From assembly GCA_003249935.1 (NCBI GenBank), contig QKHT01000259.1, positions 1 to 62,168 of the forward strand: a DNA stretch of 62,168 bases, written 5' to 3'. The translations under genes were made by a program, and so were the position numbers. Below are positions 17,848 to 27,314 of the stretch, in pieces. Source of the stretch: Bacteroidota bacterium. Lineage in GTDB: Bacteria; Bacteroidota; Bacteroidia; Bacteroidales; UBA5342. A model generated the notes under the pieces. That model had not been told where the DNA came from and did not search any database. It worked only from the letters and a program-made list of their open reading frames with translations. The first letter of the stretch is position 1. The number at the start of each line of letters is the position of its first letter.

Positions 17848-19800
17848 CTATTTTAATTCTTCGGCAGAAGCTTTACACCGGATACGTTCCTGCAGTTGCC
17901 AAACATCTGCATATAAAGCACCTTTGTCAATACAACAGATCTCAGCTCTTGAGCTCAAAGCATCCCACTGTTCGTATAAACTTTTCAATCGCTCTGTTTT
18001 TGTCTGGTATTTTTTGCCATTTACAACATGACCGTAATACGATATTTGAATTCTTTCCATTCCCAACCAGGTTTCTACCTTAAGATTTTGTTGTGCAAGT
18101 TCATCAATTATAAGCAGGCCAACTTTTTTTCGTTCGGCCAATATTTGCTGCAAACGGATATCTTTTTCAAGTTCATTTGCTGCCTCGCGTTGTTGGCGGG
18201 TAAAGTGTGGTTGATATTGACTATGCGACTTTATCCCGTTCAGTGCATCCATTTCATCAATCCAGTTTCGGTAAATAGCATCCATCGAATCAATATAAGC
18301 CCTATTTAGAGAGGCCAGGTTTTTTGTCTCAGAACCATCGCTTCCCAAATCGTACAATTCCCAGGGATAATCGTACAAATGAAGAATTGCGCCATCGCCA
18401 CCATCGGACACTAGTTTTTTATTGCCATCAATCATCATCCGCCCACCCTGAAAATGCCCCATAATGATATTGGGTTGTTCGGCTATCTTGTCATGAAAAA
18501 TGGGTACCAGACTTTTTCCGGAGAGTGGACGGATCCTCCATTCCGTTTTCAGGCTACCTTCATCGGGGACTTTCCATGTTTCACCTTCGGGATATTTGAT
18601 ACCGGCCAATTCGGCAAAAGTTGGTAGCAAATCAACTATATTTCCTTTCTGAAACGTAATTTCACCTTTGGCTTTTATGCCTTTCGGCCAACGAGCAATA
18701 AACGGTGTAACCTGCCCGCCATTAAACATAGAACGCTTGTATTTCCGATATGGGGTATTTGCAGCGCAGGCCCATTCTATCCCTAATTTAGCACCGGAGT
18801 TTTTTGTACCTGGCCGTAGCTTTTCATCCTTGCCGTCCCACATTTTTCCTTCGGCACATGCACCGTTATCCGACAAAAATATTACCAACGTATTATCCTC
18901 AGCACCAATAGCTTTTAGTTTATTGAGTATCCGGCCAATGTTGACATCCATTTGGTCAATCATGGCAGCATAGGTTGCCATGGTCAAATCAGCAGCATCT
19001 TTCTGCTTGAAATCTTCCCAAGCATCAACCTGCTCATCGCGTGGCGGCAATTTCCACTGAGGTTTTACCAAGCCCATCTGTTGCTGACGTTTAAACCGCT
19101 CATGGCTAACAACATCCCAGCCTTTCATATATTTTCCTCGATATTTCTCAACATCTTCCGGACGGGCCTGCAAGGGCCAGTGGGGAGCATTATAAGCCAC
19201 ATACAAAAAAAAGGGATTGCCGCTTTTACCATATTTATCCAGATAGTTTGTGGCTTCATCCGTAAAAGCCTCTGTGGTAAAAAATTCATCCGGATTTTCA
19301 GGTTTGTATGGCATGAGTACCTCTTTGTCTTTCATATATGTTTCTTTGCCCGGATAAAAATAATTTGCTGCCCCGCTACAAATACCAAAATAATGGTCGA
19401 ATCCCCGCTTAACAGGATTTTCGCTTGCATGCCATTTCCCTGCCATTAAGGTATGGTAACCGGCTTGTTTTAAAAGCTCGGCAATGGTTATCCCATTTAC
19501 CATCTGCTCAGGAGGCCCCATACATCCTGCTTCTACCGCGTACAACCCGGTCAATAAAGATGCCCTTGACGGTGCACATTTTGACTGATTGACAAATTGT
19601 GTAAAACGAAGTCCTTCTCCAGCAAGAGCATCCAGGTTTGGCGTTTCAATTTCACCACCATAACAGCCAATGTCGGAGTAGCCCAAATCATCGGCAAAAA
19701 GCACAACGATATTCGGTCGGTTGTCCTTCGCTTTTATGGTAGCATTGCTAAAAATCACACAGCCTGACACAATAAAAGTCGTTAAAAATAATCGTCTCAT
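17848..19800 (-). CDS. S1-family arylsulfatase with helical C-terminal extension
   Basis: Secreted sulfatase of 650 aa from the ATG at 19800, chosen because it starts the signal peptide 'MRRLFLTTFIVSGCVIFSNA' and follows the upstream stop by 4 nt. The arylsulfatase-type core has 'LFADDLGYSDIGCYGGEI', the motif C75-A-P-S-R79, 'MAGKWHASENPVKRGFDH', 'YVAYNAPHWPLQA' and 'VIFLSDNGACAEG'. The core ends near 'WELYDLGSDGSETKNLASL'. About 125 further residues follow, predicted mostly helical and rich in Glu, Lys and Gln. Most arylsulfatases of this type end near 500-550 residues, so the tail is unusual. Substrate position is unknown. Confidence 0.94.
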   Translation of the reverse strand: MRRLFLTTFIVSGCVIFSNATIKAKDNRPNIVVLFADDLGYSDIGCYGGEIETPNLDALAGEGLRFTQFVNQSKCAPSRASLLTGLYAVEAGCMGPPEQMVNGITIAELLKQAGYHTLMAGKWHASENPVKRGFDHYFGICSGAANYFYPGKETYMKDKEVLMPYKPENPDEFFTTEAFTDEATNYLDKYGKSGNPFFLYVAYNAPHWPLQARPEDVEKYRGKYMKGWDVVSHERFKRQQQMGLVKPQWKLPPRDEQVDAWEDFKQKDAADLTMATYAAMIDQMDVNIGRILNKLKAIGAEDNTLVIFLSDNGACAEGKMWDGKDEKLRPGTKNSGAKLGIEWACAANTPYRKYKRSMFNGGQVTPFIARWPKGIKAKGEITFQKGNIVDLLPTFAELAGIKYPEGETWKVPDEGSLKTEWRIRPLSGKSLVPIFHDKIAEQPNIIMGHFQGGRMMIDGNKKLVSDGGDGAILHLYDYPWELYDLGSDGSETKNLASLNRAYIDSMDAIYRNWIDEMDALNGIKSHSQYQPHFTRQQREAANELEKDIRLQQILAERKKVGLLIIDELAQQNLKVETWLGMERIQISYYGHVVNGKKYQTKTERLKSLYEQWDALSSRAEICCIDKGALYADVWQLQERIRCKASAEELK

Positions 19801-19804
19801 AAGA

Positions 19805-21289
19805 TTAATTCTTTGGGGCCATCCCGGGTAATTCTTCCGTTTTAATATCAATTGTTTCTATCTGCCCCTGCAATTCTTTTTCCAACTTGGCAATTGTCTT
19901 CTTATATTTCGAATTGGCAGCTACATTATTCTCTTGGTTTGGGTCAATTTTGTTATCAAACAGCTCAGGTGCATGATCTTTTATCTTCACATAAGTGAAC
20001 CTTTCGGTCCGGATACCATAATGGAACGGAGCCTGCCAGTAGTTGTAAAACTGCGATTTTCTCCAGTTTTTTGGCGCCGGTTTTCCGTTCAACATCGGCA
20101 CCAAACTATTTCCCTGCATGGATTCAGGAATCTCAACTCCCGCCAACTCCAACAAAGTTGGGGCAATATCCACGTTCATGCATAAATCGTTGTTTATGGT
20201 TCCTTGCTTTATAAGCTTCGGATAGCGAATCAGAAAAGGCATCCGCATTGAGGTTTCCAGAATCAGGCGCTTATCGTAAAAACCATGTTGTCCTAGCCAG
20301 TAGCCCTGGTCGGAAGTGTAGATGACGATGGTATTTTCAGCAATACCTTCCGCATCTAAATAATCCAGCACCCGTTTTACATTGTCGTCGTTTCCGGCAA
20401 TGCAGCGGATGTATTTATGAATTTGGTGCTGATAAGCTGCACTGATTTTTTCGGCATCGGTATCTGCATTAATTTTTCCCATGGCATCGGGTTCGGGGTC
20501 GTTCAAATGCCGGTGGTAATAACCCGTACCGTCCGAACCATGCACCATGTGAAACTTACTATTCCTGAGAAACTCTTTTTTAAGATTTGAATTGCTGTTC
20601 CGGACGTCTTCGTACAATGTTGGCGGCTCCGGAATTTCAACACCGGCCAGCAAATTATCGTAACGTTTGGCATGGCCATACTCGTGGTGCGGCGCTTTAA
20701 ACTGCAGGCTTAACAAAAAAGGTTTGTTTTTGTCGCGCTTTTGCAGCCAATCCATGGCAATGTCGGTATACACATCGGTTGAATATCCATCGCGCTCCCA
20801 ATGACCTTCAGAGCCATCAAAAACCGGATTAAAATAGGTGCCCTGCCCTTTAACTGTCATGTACTTTTCGTAACCCTTTGGGGTATTTTCAAGGTGCCAC
20901 TTGCCCACCAGCCAGGTTTGGTAACCGGCCTTTTGCAGCAAATCGGGATATTGCGGCGAACCTGCATTGATGGTTCCGTTTAACTGCTCCACCCCGTTTT
21001 TATGGCTGTATTGTCCGGTAACAATGCTGGCTCGGCTCGGCGAACAGATGGAGTTATTGCAGGCAAAAGCATCGAAACGCATCCCTTCCCGGGCTATCCT
21101 GTCGATGTTTGGCGTTTTTGCATAATCTTTTAGGTAACCACCATAGGCTGAAATGGCTTCAAAAGCATGGTCGTCGACCAAAATTACAACCATGTTGGGT
21201 TGCCCGTTTTTTTGGGCCTGCACAGGTTTAAATGCAAGCCCTCCAATAACTAAAACAATTAGGATGAGTTGATATTTGAATAGTTTCAT
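19805..21289 (-). CDS. S1-family sulfatase (CSPSR)
   Basis: Secreted sulfatase of 494 aa with signal peptide ending 'KPVQAQ' (~residue 26). The core has 'ILVDDHAFEAISAYGG', C82-S-P-S-R86 with 'ASIVTGQYSHKNGV', 'LVGKWHLENTPKGY', 'VIYTSDQGYWLGQHG' and 'DKRLILETSMRMPF'. Its layout closely follows the sulfatase at 8158-9711, including 'GQGTYFNP' versus 'DQGDYYNSD', so both belong to the same subfamily. The pair may cut the same sulfate position in different contexts. It lies 11 nt after the GH127-like gene and 4 nt before the next sulfatase. Confidence 0.95.
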   Translation of the reverse strand: MKLFKYQLILIVLVIGGLAFKPVQAQKNGQPNMVVILVDDHAFEAISAYGGYLKDYAKTPNIDRIAREGMRFDAFACNNSICSPSRASIVTGQYSHKNGVEQLNGTINAGSPQYPDLLQKAGYQTWLVGKWHLENTPKGYEKYMTVKGQGTYFNPVFDGSEGHWERDGYSTDVYTDIAMDWLQKRDKNKPFLLSLQFKAPHHEYGHAKRYDNLLAGVEIPEPPTLYEDVRNSNSNLKKEFLRNSKFHMVHGSDGTGYYHRHLNDPEPDAMGKINADTDAEKISAAYQHQIHKYIRCIAGNDDNVKRVLDYLDAEGIAENTIVIYTSDQGYWLGQHGFYDKRLILETSMRMPFLIRYPKLIKQGTINNDLCMNVDIAPTLLELAGVEIPESMQGNSLVPMLNGKPAPKNWRKSQFYNYWQAPFHYGIRTERFTYVKIKDHAPELFDNKIDPNQENNVAANSKYKKTIAKLEKELQGQIETIDIKTEELPGMAPKN

Positions 21290-21300
21290 TGCTACATAGT

Positions 21301-23277
21301 TTATTTGGTTTTAGGAAAAATGGTCATTCGTAAATAAGTAGTGCCCAGTGGAACCAGTTCAAGCGTTTCCTTTTTGCCGGACAGTTCCAATTTATTGGGA
21401 AAGGTTGAAACATGTTTTGTTCCATCAATCGTCCAGTTTTTCACCTTTTGGGCAGGCACTTTTATTTTTACGGGAGTATGTTCTATATTCCAGGGGTAGT
21501 GATCCACATCAGCGTTTGTTTCTATAAATTCAGCCTCGTTAATGTCTGTTATATCCAGAGCATAGCTCCAATCCGATGCCGGATACATGAGTTTATTGGG
21601 AAAATCTTTCAATTTTGGGTCGCCAATATATGGGAAAGTGATGGTTTTGTTTTTAACCGGAAGCGAATAAACCAAGGGACCTCTTTCTACTGCAACACCC
21701 TCGTTTTCAATCCCGCAAGATGTAAGTTTCATCTCCATCGGAAGATTGAGCTCAACCTTGTCGCCATCGGCAAATTTGCGTTCAATTTTCACCATTCCTT
21801 TTTCAATATTGAAATTCTTCATCTGCTTGCCATTTATTAGAATCTCAGGTTGCTTGCACCACGCCGGGATACGCATATTGAAAGAAAAGGCTGTTTCCTC
21901 TCTCATCGAAAACGTAAAACTGATGTATTCATCGAAAGGATAATTGGTTTCCTCCTGAATATTTATTTCAGAATTATTTTTACTGAACGAGAAATTTGAA
22001 GCACCATACAATGCAGCTGTTACACCCGAATTATCAGCCTTTTCCATCCACATACGGCAAACATACGCCGGCATCATACGTTGGATATTTCCGGTGCAAC
22101 ACTCGGTGTCGTGGCCGGTGCGGTAACACATGCGCCCGGTTGCCATTCCTGCCCAACTTAAATGGCTGTTAAACTGACTGGTATTTTCGGCTGCAACAGG
22201 CTGGTTTGGTGCCGAATAATATTGGTGTGCCCTGAACTCTTTATCAATGGCCCCCAGTCCGGCGTTAAATATTGCCCGTTCAATAATATCACCATAAAGT
22301 CCATCGTTTGTAGCCATTAGCATATAACCGGCACTCCACGAAAGGTCAACAATATCGCAGGTTTCGTGTGCCATATCAATAGCTTTTCCGCTTAAGTGTT
22401 CAACCGAGCTTGGGCACCCATCGACCAACATGTGGTGCTGTTCCAATTTTTTAAATTGGTTTATGGAAGCATCGAGGTATTTTTGCTCGCCGGTGTACAA
22501 ATAAACAATGGCCGGAATTTTTGCCTGCTCCATATTCGAAACACCATGCCCTTGAGGAACTTTATCGGAAAGCATTTCCTCTAAAACTTTTGACGGTTTA
22601 TCAAGCAAATCTTTCCCATGGGCATATTCTCCGCCCTGGTGTGTCCCTTTACTGTTGTGAAAGCTTTCCAAGGCCAAACCAAGTAATTCAGCATTCCCTG
22701 TTTCGCCATACAACCAAAGGATTTGTTCAATGCTGAGCAAATCCCGTCCGGCGTTAAACAAACGGGGTGTTTTCAGAAAGTGTGTAGTGAGTTTATCGAT
22801 TATTTCCTTATTTCCTGTGGCATCGTATTCGGCCATTAAAGCCCTGAAATAAACCACACACGCCCAGGCATCGCAGTTTGGCTGCCCTAAAATCCCATCG
22901 CCGCCCACATGAGACAAGGTATAATCGAAATTACGTTTGGCATAATTGATTAGAGCCGTATCGTTAATCAGGTAGCCGCAGCGCAGCGAACCATCGATAA
23001 AATACCCGGTTTGCTCGTAGGGCCACAGCAATTTTCCGGCATGGCCAACAGGAACATGAATATCTTCCATCCACATATTTGTATTGAACGGATAACCCGA
23101 AACAGTGGAATTTCCTCCCAATCCATTAGCCTGACGCTGTAAAAATTCTTTTATCCAACCCTGCGGTTGAATAGTAGTTAACGCAACTTCTTTGTTTTTT
23201 CCGTAGTATTGTTGTGCATTTACAATTTGACAAGCCAAACAAAAAATAATAAGTACTAAAATATTCTTATTCCTCAT
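21301..23277 (-). CDS. GH127/DUF1680-type glycosidase (beta-L-arabinofuranosidase or anhydrogalactosidase family)
   Basis: This secreted protein of 658 aa has signal peptide 'ILVLIIFCLACQIVNAQ'. An (alpha/alpha)6 barrel runs through 'YGKNKEVALTTIQPQGW', 'WPYEQTGYFIDGSLRCGYL' and 'CDAWACVVYFRALMAEYDATG', followed by C-terminal beta domains ('FNMRIPAWCKQPEILING', 'GPLVYSLPVK'). The 'HDTECCTGNIQRM' segment (about 388-400) matches the twin-Cys region that supplies the Cys nucleophile and zinc ligands in GH127/GH146. GH127 includes beta-L-arabinofuranosidases, an aceric-acid hydrolase and 3,6-anhydro-D-galactosidases of carrageenan pathways. With two GH2, a GH36 and many sulfatases nearby, the anhydrogalactosidase option deserves weight. 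Its start overlaps the end of the GH36-like gene by 11 nt, suggesting coupling. Confidence 0.85.
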   Translation of the reverse strand: MRNKNILVLIIFCLACQIVNAQQYYGKNKEVALTTIQPQGWIKEFLQRQANGLGGNSTVSGYPFNTNMWMEDIHVPVGHAGKLLWPYEQTGYFIDGSLRCGYLINDTALINYAKRNFDYTLSHVGGDGILGQPNCDAWACVVYFRALMAEYDATGNKEIIDKLTTHFLKTPRLFNAGRDLLSIEQILWLYGETGNAELLGLALESFHNSKGTHQGGEYAHGKDLLDKPSKVLEEMLSDKVPQGHGVSNMEQAKIPAIVYLYTGEQKYLDASINQFKKLEQHHMLVDGCPSSVEHLSGKAIDMAHETCDIVDLSWSAGYMLMATNDGLYGDIIERAIFNAGLGAIDKEFRAHQYYSAPNQPVAAENTSQFNSHLSWAGMATGRMCYRTGHDTECCTGNIQRMMPAYVCRMWMEKADNSGVTAALYGASNFSFSKNNSEINIQEETNYPFDEYISFTFSMREETAFSFNMRIPAWCKQPEILINGKQMKNFNIEKGMVKIERKFADGDKVELNLPMEMKLTSCGIENEGVAVERGPLVYSLPVKNKTITFPYIGDPKLKDFPNKLMYPASDWSYALDITDINEAEFIETNADVDHYPWNIEHTPVKIKVPAQKVKNWTIDGTKHVSTFPNKLELSGKKETLELVPLGTTYLRMTIFPKTK

Positions 23278-25567
23278 GTGATGTAATTTTTAGCTGATTA
23301 GTGGAAATTCCCTGCGGGACTACTATTTTCCATAAATTGCCCCCAAATGACGAGATATTTCCAATATTTGAAGTGAGTTTCTTGCAGTCTTTAAACACAA
23401 CTATTTCGCCGGCTTCTTTCAACTCAATAGTCATTTCTTTTTCCGATTGGGAAATTACTTTGCAAGCCGCCGGAGAAAGATATTTGCTCACATCGCCTAC
23501 TATTGCCCAACCTTTATTTACAGGCAGTAAATGATATAACCTATCGCCAAAACCATCAATCTTAAACTCAACAGGATTATTCAGTTTATATGCCTTCTGA
23601 TTATACCAATCGTAACAAATAAGTCCGCCTGCCGGAATCTCCCAATCATATTCTGCTGGCTGCATCATTACTCCTGCATTCTTGTACAAATCTTTATGAA
23701 TTGTTCCCGAAACCGTTTTTTCATTGGCCCATTGATTTAGCAAGTTGTAAATCTCATTCCGGTATTTCTTTAGCTCTGGAAAATCTTTCTCCAAGTCTGT
23801 GAGAAAATCAAAAAGATCGGTATGATTTGAAAACTTATTCACACCCGATTCTCGCAATAAATTCAATAAGCCATGGGGAATATTATTTGCTGCCAGTTTT
23901 TCCAAACGGCTTTCATCCATAAGGATTTCGGCATACAAATTATAGGCCACCAATGCTACCGATTTGTTTGCCAGTGGCGCAAATACCATATAAACTTCAG
24001 GGTTACTTTGTGCATCCCAAAACAGTGAAGATTCTGTAGGCACGGCAGGTTCCAAAGGACGCAACAGCTCCCCATCGGAATAACAAAGCGGACTAATATT
24101 TTCAATATCAAAATGATCAGGCTTGTCTGACAAATAAATTGGCCCTCCAGACATGGCTTTTGAAATAGCCATCATCTTCCCAGATACGGTATCGGAAGAA
24201 TGAAACATATCGTGGTCGCCCCAAAGCACGTTTCCTAAATACGGCATGGAACTATAGGAATGAAACAGATGACCACGGGCACGCCCTAAATCGTAGAGTT
24301 TATAATCTTCAGAACAACGAGCAATTACGGATGTTGAGTTATTAAAAATTGAAAATGCGCTTTGAGAATTACAATTGATTAACCCCAAATTGTCAGCTGC
24401 CAATTTTTCTTCCAAAGCGCAGGTCAGGTTGCTCGATGCTAAATATGGATTATCAAAGGCACCATCATTATTTTCAATAGGGATATTGGCATATTCGCCC
24501 CCAGCATAAATCGTTAATGCCCTCGACATGAAATCTACCTTAGTAAAATCCCATCCTGGTTCGGTAACATGAACATCGATGTAACTCTTATAAAATGTAG
24601 CTGCTTCCTTTTTAGAACCTGATGGAATAAGGCTATTCATATTGGTTTTTGCCAACACCTTTTTTACATTATCCGGCACTTGATTGGTAGGATGTATTCC
24701 ATCGTGTCCTCCTAAAAACGACAGCCAAATCCCCATCCAGCTTACCTTATCTTTTTTACGCATGTCCAACAAATTGGCGTAATTGCTTGGAAAAGTTTCG
24801 GGATATGGTTTAAACCGCTCCAACACATGATAGGTAAAAGGCTCCCCTTTTTTATATTGCTGATGCCCGGCATCCATTAGCAGATATCTGATTGGTACAT
24901 TCCCCGATTCGAAAGATGCTACTGCTTCCATCAGAATTTCCTCCGAAGTATTCCGAAAATAACTTTCCCAACTACACCATCCCAAATAGTTAAAATATTC
25001 TGGATACTCTTTATTTTGACGCAGCCTTACTGTTGTCGTATTAAATTCGCTTTCCAAATGCAGTTGCCATACTTTATTAATGGCCTCATAAGCACTATTT
25101 GCAAAAGCTTTGGTGTATATAATTTTATTCTTGCCCGAATAGGTGGCTTTTCCTAATGTTCCGGTATTAATAAAAAAGGTTTTTCCATTAGTAGTACTAA
25201 ACCATGAAAAAATATCGTTATTGGCTCCAGCCAGGTAACAAGTATAATCGCCTTCGGCATGTTTAAGAAGCAACATTACACCACCAGTATAGCCATCATC
25301 TAAATCGTTGTTTTTGCTATAACGGGGGTAAATACGATTACCACCGCCAGGCCACCAATCGGAAGCATAAAACACCATCTCTTCATACGGAGCCAGTTTA
25401 AGTTCTTTTGAAGAAACAATGCCTGAAGAATTAGGCATGGCATTATTAAAAGTTTGGGTATCGACAGTTTGAGCAGAAAGCCCTGAACCAAGTCCCAAAA
25501 CAATTAAGAGAATCGTGAAAGCCCAAACCGTTGATCTTCCATTAATTAAATCAACCTTTAAATTCAT
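23267..25567 (-). CDS. GH36-like alpha-galactosidase (raffinose-synthase/Sip1 branch)
   Basis: Protein of 766 aa from the ATG at 25567, which precedes a good signal peptide ('VWAFTILLIVLGLGSGLSAQ'). An upstream in-frame ATG at 25585 is possible but less likely. An N-terminal beta domain leads into a TIM barrel with 'YLGWCSWESYF', 'RYLLMDAGHQQYKKG', 'WMGIWLSFLGGHDG' and 'WDFTKVDFMSRALT'. The Asp of KVDF is the likely nucleophile and 'IARCSEDY' may supply the acid/base. 'GNVLWGDHDMFHSSD' and 'GGPIYLSDKPDHFD' are typical of the raffinose synthase/Sip1-like alpha-galactosidase group. Expected action is release of alpha-linked galactose in the periplasm. It overlaps the GH127-like gene and follows a sulfatase by 35 nt. 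Confidence 0.88.
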   Translation of the reverse strand: MNLKVDLINGRSTVWAFTILLIVLGLGSGLSAQTVDTQTFNNAMPNSSGIVSSKELKLAPYEEMVFYASDWWPGGGNRIYPRYSKNNDLDDGYTGGVMLLLKHAEGDYTCYLAGANNDIFSWFSTTNGKTFFINTGTLGKATYSGKNKIIYTKAFANSAYEAINKVWQLHLESEFNTTTVRLRQNKEYPEYFNYLGWCSWESYFRNTSEEILMEAVASFESGNVPIRYLLMDAGHQQYKKGEPFTYHVLERFKPYPETFPSNYANLLDMRKKDKVSWMGIWLSFLGGHDGIHPTNQVPDNVKKVLAKTNMNSLIPSGSKKEAATFYKSYIDVHVTEPGWDFTKVDFMSRALTIYAGGEYANIPIENNDGAFDNPYLASSNLTCALEEKLAADNLGLINCNSQSAFSIFNNSTSVIARCSEDYKLYDLGRARGHLFHSYSSMPYLGNVLWGDHDMFHSSDTVSGKMMAISKAMSGGPIYLSDKPDHFDIENISPLCYSDGELLRPLEPAVPTESSLFWDAQSNPEVYMVFAPLANKSVALVAYNLYAEILMDESRLEKLAANNIPHGLLNLLRESGVNKFSNHTDLFDFLTDLEKDFPELKKYRNEIYNLLNQWANEKTVSGTIHKDLYKNAGVMMQPAEYDWEIPAGGLICYDWYNQKAYKLNNPVEFKIDGFGDRLYHLLPVNKGWAIVGDVSKYLSPAACKVISQSEKEMTIELKEAGEIVVFKDCKKLTSNIGNISSFGGNLWKIVVPQGISTNQLKITSHEE

Positions 25568-25602
25568 GGTACAATATTCAATCATTCAAAATCGAAATTT
25601 TT

Positions 25603-27165
25603 TTATTGCTGGTAATAATCCCAAAAGTCAACAGTAATCCCGGCATTTTCAGGCGTATCGCCAATTTCGGCAGCAGCCTGGCGCATTTCGGCTTGCATTT
25701 CCTTAACTTTTTCACGATAATCCTTATGGGTCGCCAGGTTGTGTTGCTCCCAAAAATCTATTTTAATATTGAACAGTTGCGTAACCCGTGAGCCCATCAA
25801 TACTTTTTCCTTTTCGTCCAAGGCCTTTACATATTCAATTAATTTATAATCTCCTTTCATGTAGCCACGTTGAAACTGGCGGTAAGAAAAATACAGTGAT
25901 TCGCGAACCGTTTCTTTTTCGCCTTTTAAAACCGGGTACAAACTTTTACCTGAAACCGACGATGGAATATCAACTCCTGCAATATCACAAATGGTTGGGT
26001 ATATATCGTGAATGTAGCACAGCGCATTATGGTTTGAATGCGATTTTATGGCACCACCCGAGAAAACAAGAGGAACATGAATTCCATCCTCATTATATAA
26101 GTTCTGTTTTCCCATCAATCCGTGGTTGCCAACACCCAAACCACTGTCTCCCGAAAAAACGATTAAGGTATTTTCGTACTGACCCGATTTTTTCAGGGCA
26201 TCGATTACGTTACCAATTTGTGCATCCAAATGGGTAATAATAGCATAATAAGCAGCCAGATGTTCCTTTGCAACTTGTTCTGTCCTGGGCCATGGTGCCA
26301 GCTCTTCGTCTCTTAAAATCTGGTGGCCGTTATCAAACGGATGTTCCTGCATGTACGACGGAGTAAGTTGAATCTCGTCTAAAGGATACATGTCGCGATA
26401 CTCTTTAGGAGCTTGACGCGGGTCATGAGGCGCATGAAATGCCAGATACATAAAAAATGGCTTGTCTTCGGAATAGTTAGTGATAAACTTCGCAGCCTCA
26501 CGTCCAAATACTTCAGAGGAGTGTGGCCCGTCGCCTTCAAGCCCGTATGGCCCTTTTTTATCAGTATCTTTAATTGAACGTTGGTATTCCTTTCCGTTTT
26601 CATCGTAACAAATCAGATAGCCTTTGTCTTTTCCATAAACACCATCTTCCTGAAAATCCCACATTGGCATCCTCCAGTGGTCAGTTAAATAAGCTCCCAG
26701 GTTACCACTCATTAACTTGTCTCCGCTGTTAAATGAACGGGTAAGCGAGGCATTATCCTGGTGCCATTTACCAATAACATGCGAATGATAACCGTTTTTC
26801 TTGAAATTTTCGGCAATTGTAATTTGCTCATCTGGCAAAACCGTGCCCTGTCCGTCCAATTGATACGCATTACGCCCGGTCATTAATTCTGCTCGACTGG
26901 GACAACAAGTTGCTCCACGAAATGCGCCATTTAAGTACGTATGATGAAAAACGGCACCTGTCGCTACCAGTTTATCAATATTGGGAGTTTTAACCTGCAT
27001 CCCGGCCAGTGCATGAACGCCTGAGTAACGATGGTCGTCGGTATAAATAAGCAATACGTTCAATTTTTTGTCTTTTCCCGGAACTGAATTTAAGCTGTCC
27101 CCCCGGCTTGTACCTGCCTGAAACGCCAGGCAGATTACAATAAATAATTGCAATAATTTATTCAT
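25603..27165 (-). CDS. S1-family sulfatase (CCPSR), first gene of the leftward enzyme operon
   Basis: Secreted sulfatase of 520 aa with signal peptide to about residue 20 ('VICLAFQAGTSRG'). Visible elements are 'LLIYTDDHRYSGVHALAG', the motif C87-C-P-S-R91 with 'AELMTGRNAYQLDG', 'VIGKWHQDNASL', 'MYLAFHAPHDPRQAP', 'IVFSGDSGLGVGNHGLMGKQN' and a C-terminal 'QLFNIKIDFWEQHNLA'. The motif begins with two adjacent Cys; the first is in register for formylglycine. It heads a run of 12 intact same-strand genes whose spacing is mostly under 20 nt. Its 5' side faces the divergent LamG regulator across 312 bp of control region. Confidence 0.94.
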   Translation of the reverse strand: MNKLLQLFIVICLAFQAGTSRGDSLNSVPGKDKKLNVLLIYTDDHRYSGVHALAGMQVKTPNIDKLVATGAVFHHTYLNGAFRGATCCPSRAELMTGRNAYQLDGQGTVLPDEQITIAENFKKNGYHSHVIGKWHQDNASLTRSFNSGDKLMSGNLGAYLTDHWRMPMWDFQEDGVYGKDKGYLICYDENGKEYQRSIKDTDKKGPYGLEGDGPHSSEVFGREAAKFITNYSEDKPFFMYLAFHAPHDPRQAPKEYRDMYPLDEIQLTPSYMQEHPFDNGHQILRDEELAPWPRTEQVAKEHLAAYYAIITHLDAQIGNVIDALKKSGQYENTLIVFSGDSGLGVGNHGLMGKQNLYNEDGIHVPLVFSGGAIKSHSNHNALCYIHDIYPTICDIAGVDIPSSVSGKSLYPVLKGEKETVRESLYFSYRQFQRGYMKGDYKLIEYVKALDEKEKVLMGSRVTQLFNIKIDFWEQHNLATHKDYREKVKEMQAEMRQAAAEIGDTPENAGITVDFWDYYQQ

Positions 27166-27185
27166 AAAATTAGAATGTTTATCAA

Positions 27186-27193
27186 CAAAGTTA
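27186..27193 (-). promoter_or_regulatory. Candidate -7 box for the leftward enzyme operon
   Basis: The minus strand reads TAACTTTG, matching TAnnTTTG. It would start transcription about 14 nt upstream of the sulfatase ATG at 27165. I see no clean -33 TTTG at the usual spacing, which would suit a promoter needing an activator. It is the only such match on this strand in the 312-bp gap. Confidence 0.35.
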
Positions 27194-27314
27194 TCTCATG
27201 GAATTCGCACTTAACCACACCTCCATCTGTTACAGAGCTACATACGTCTTTCATTATCTAAGCTTTGTTTATATCCAATAATATTGATTTACAGTGCAAA
27301 TATGAAAACTGGCA

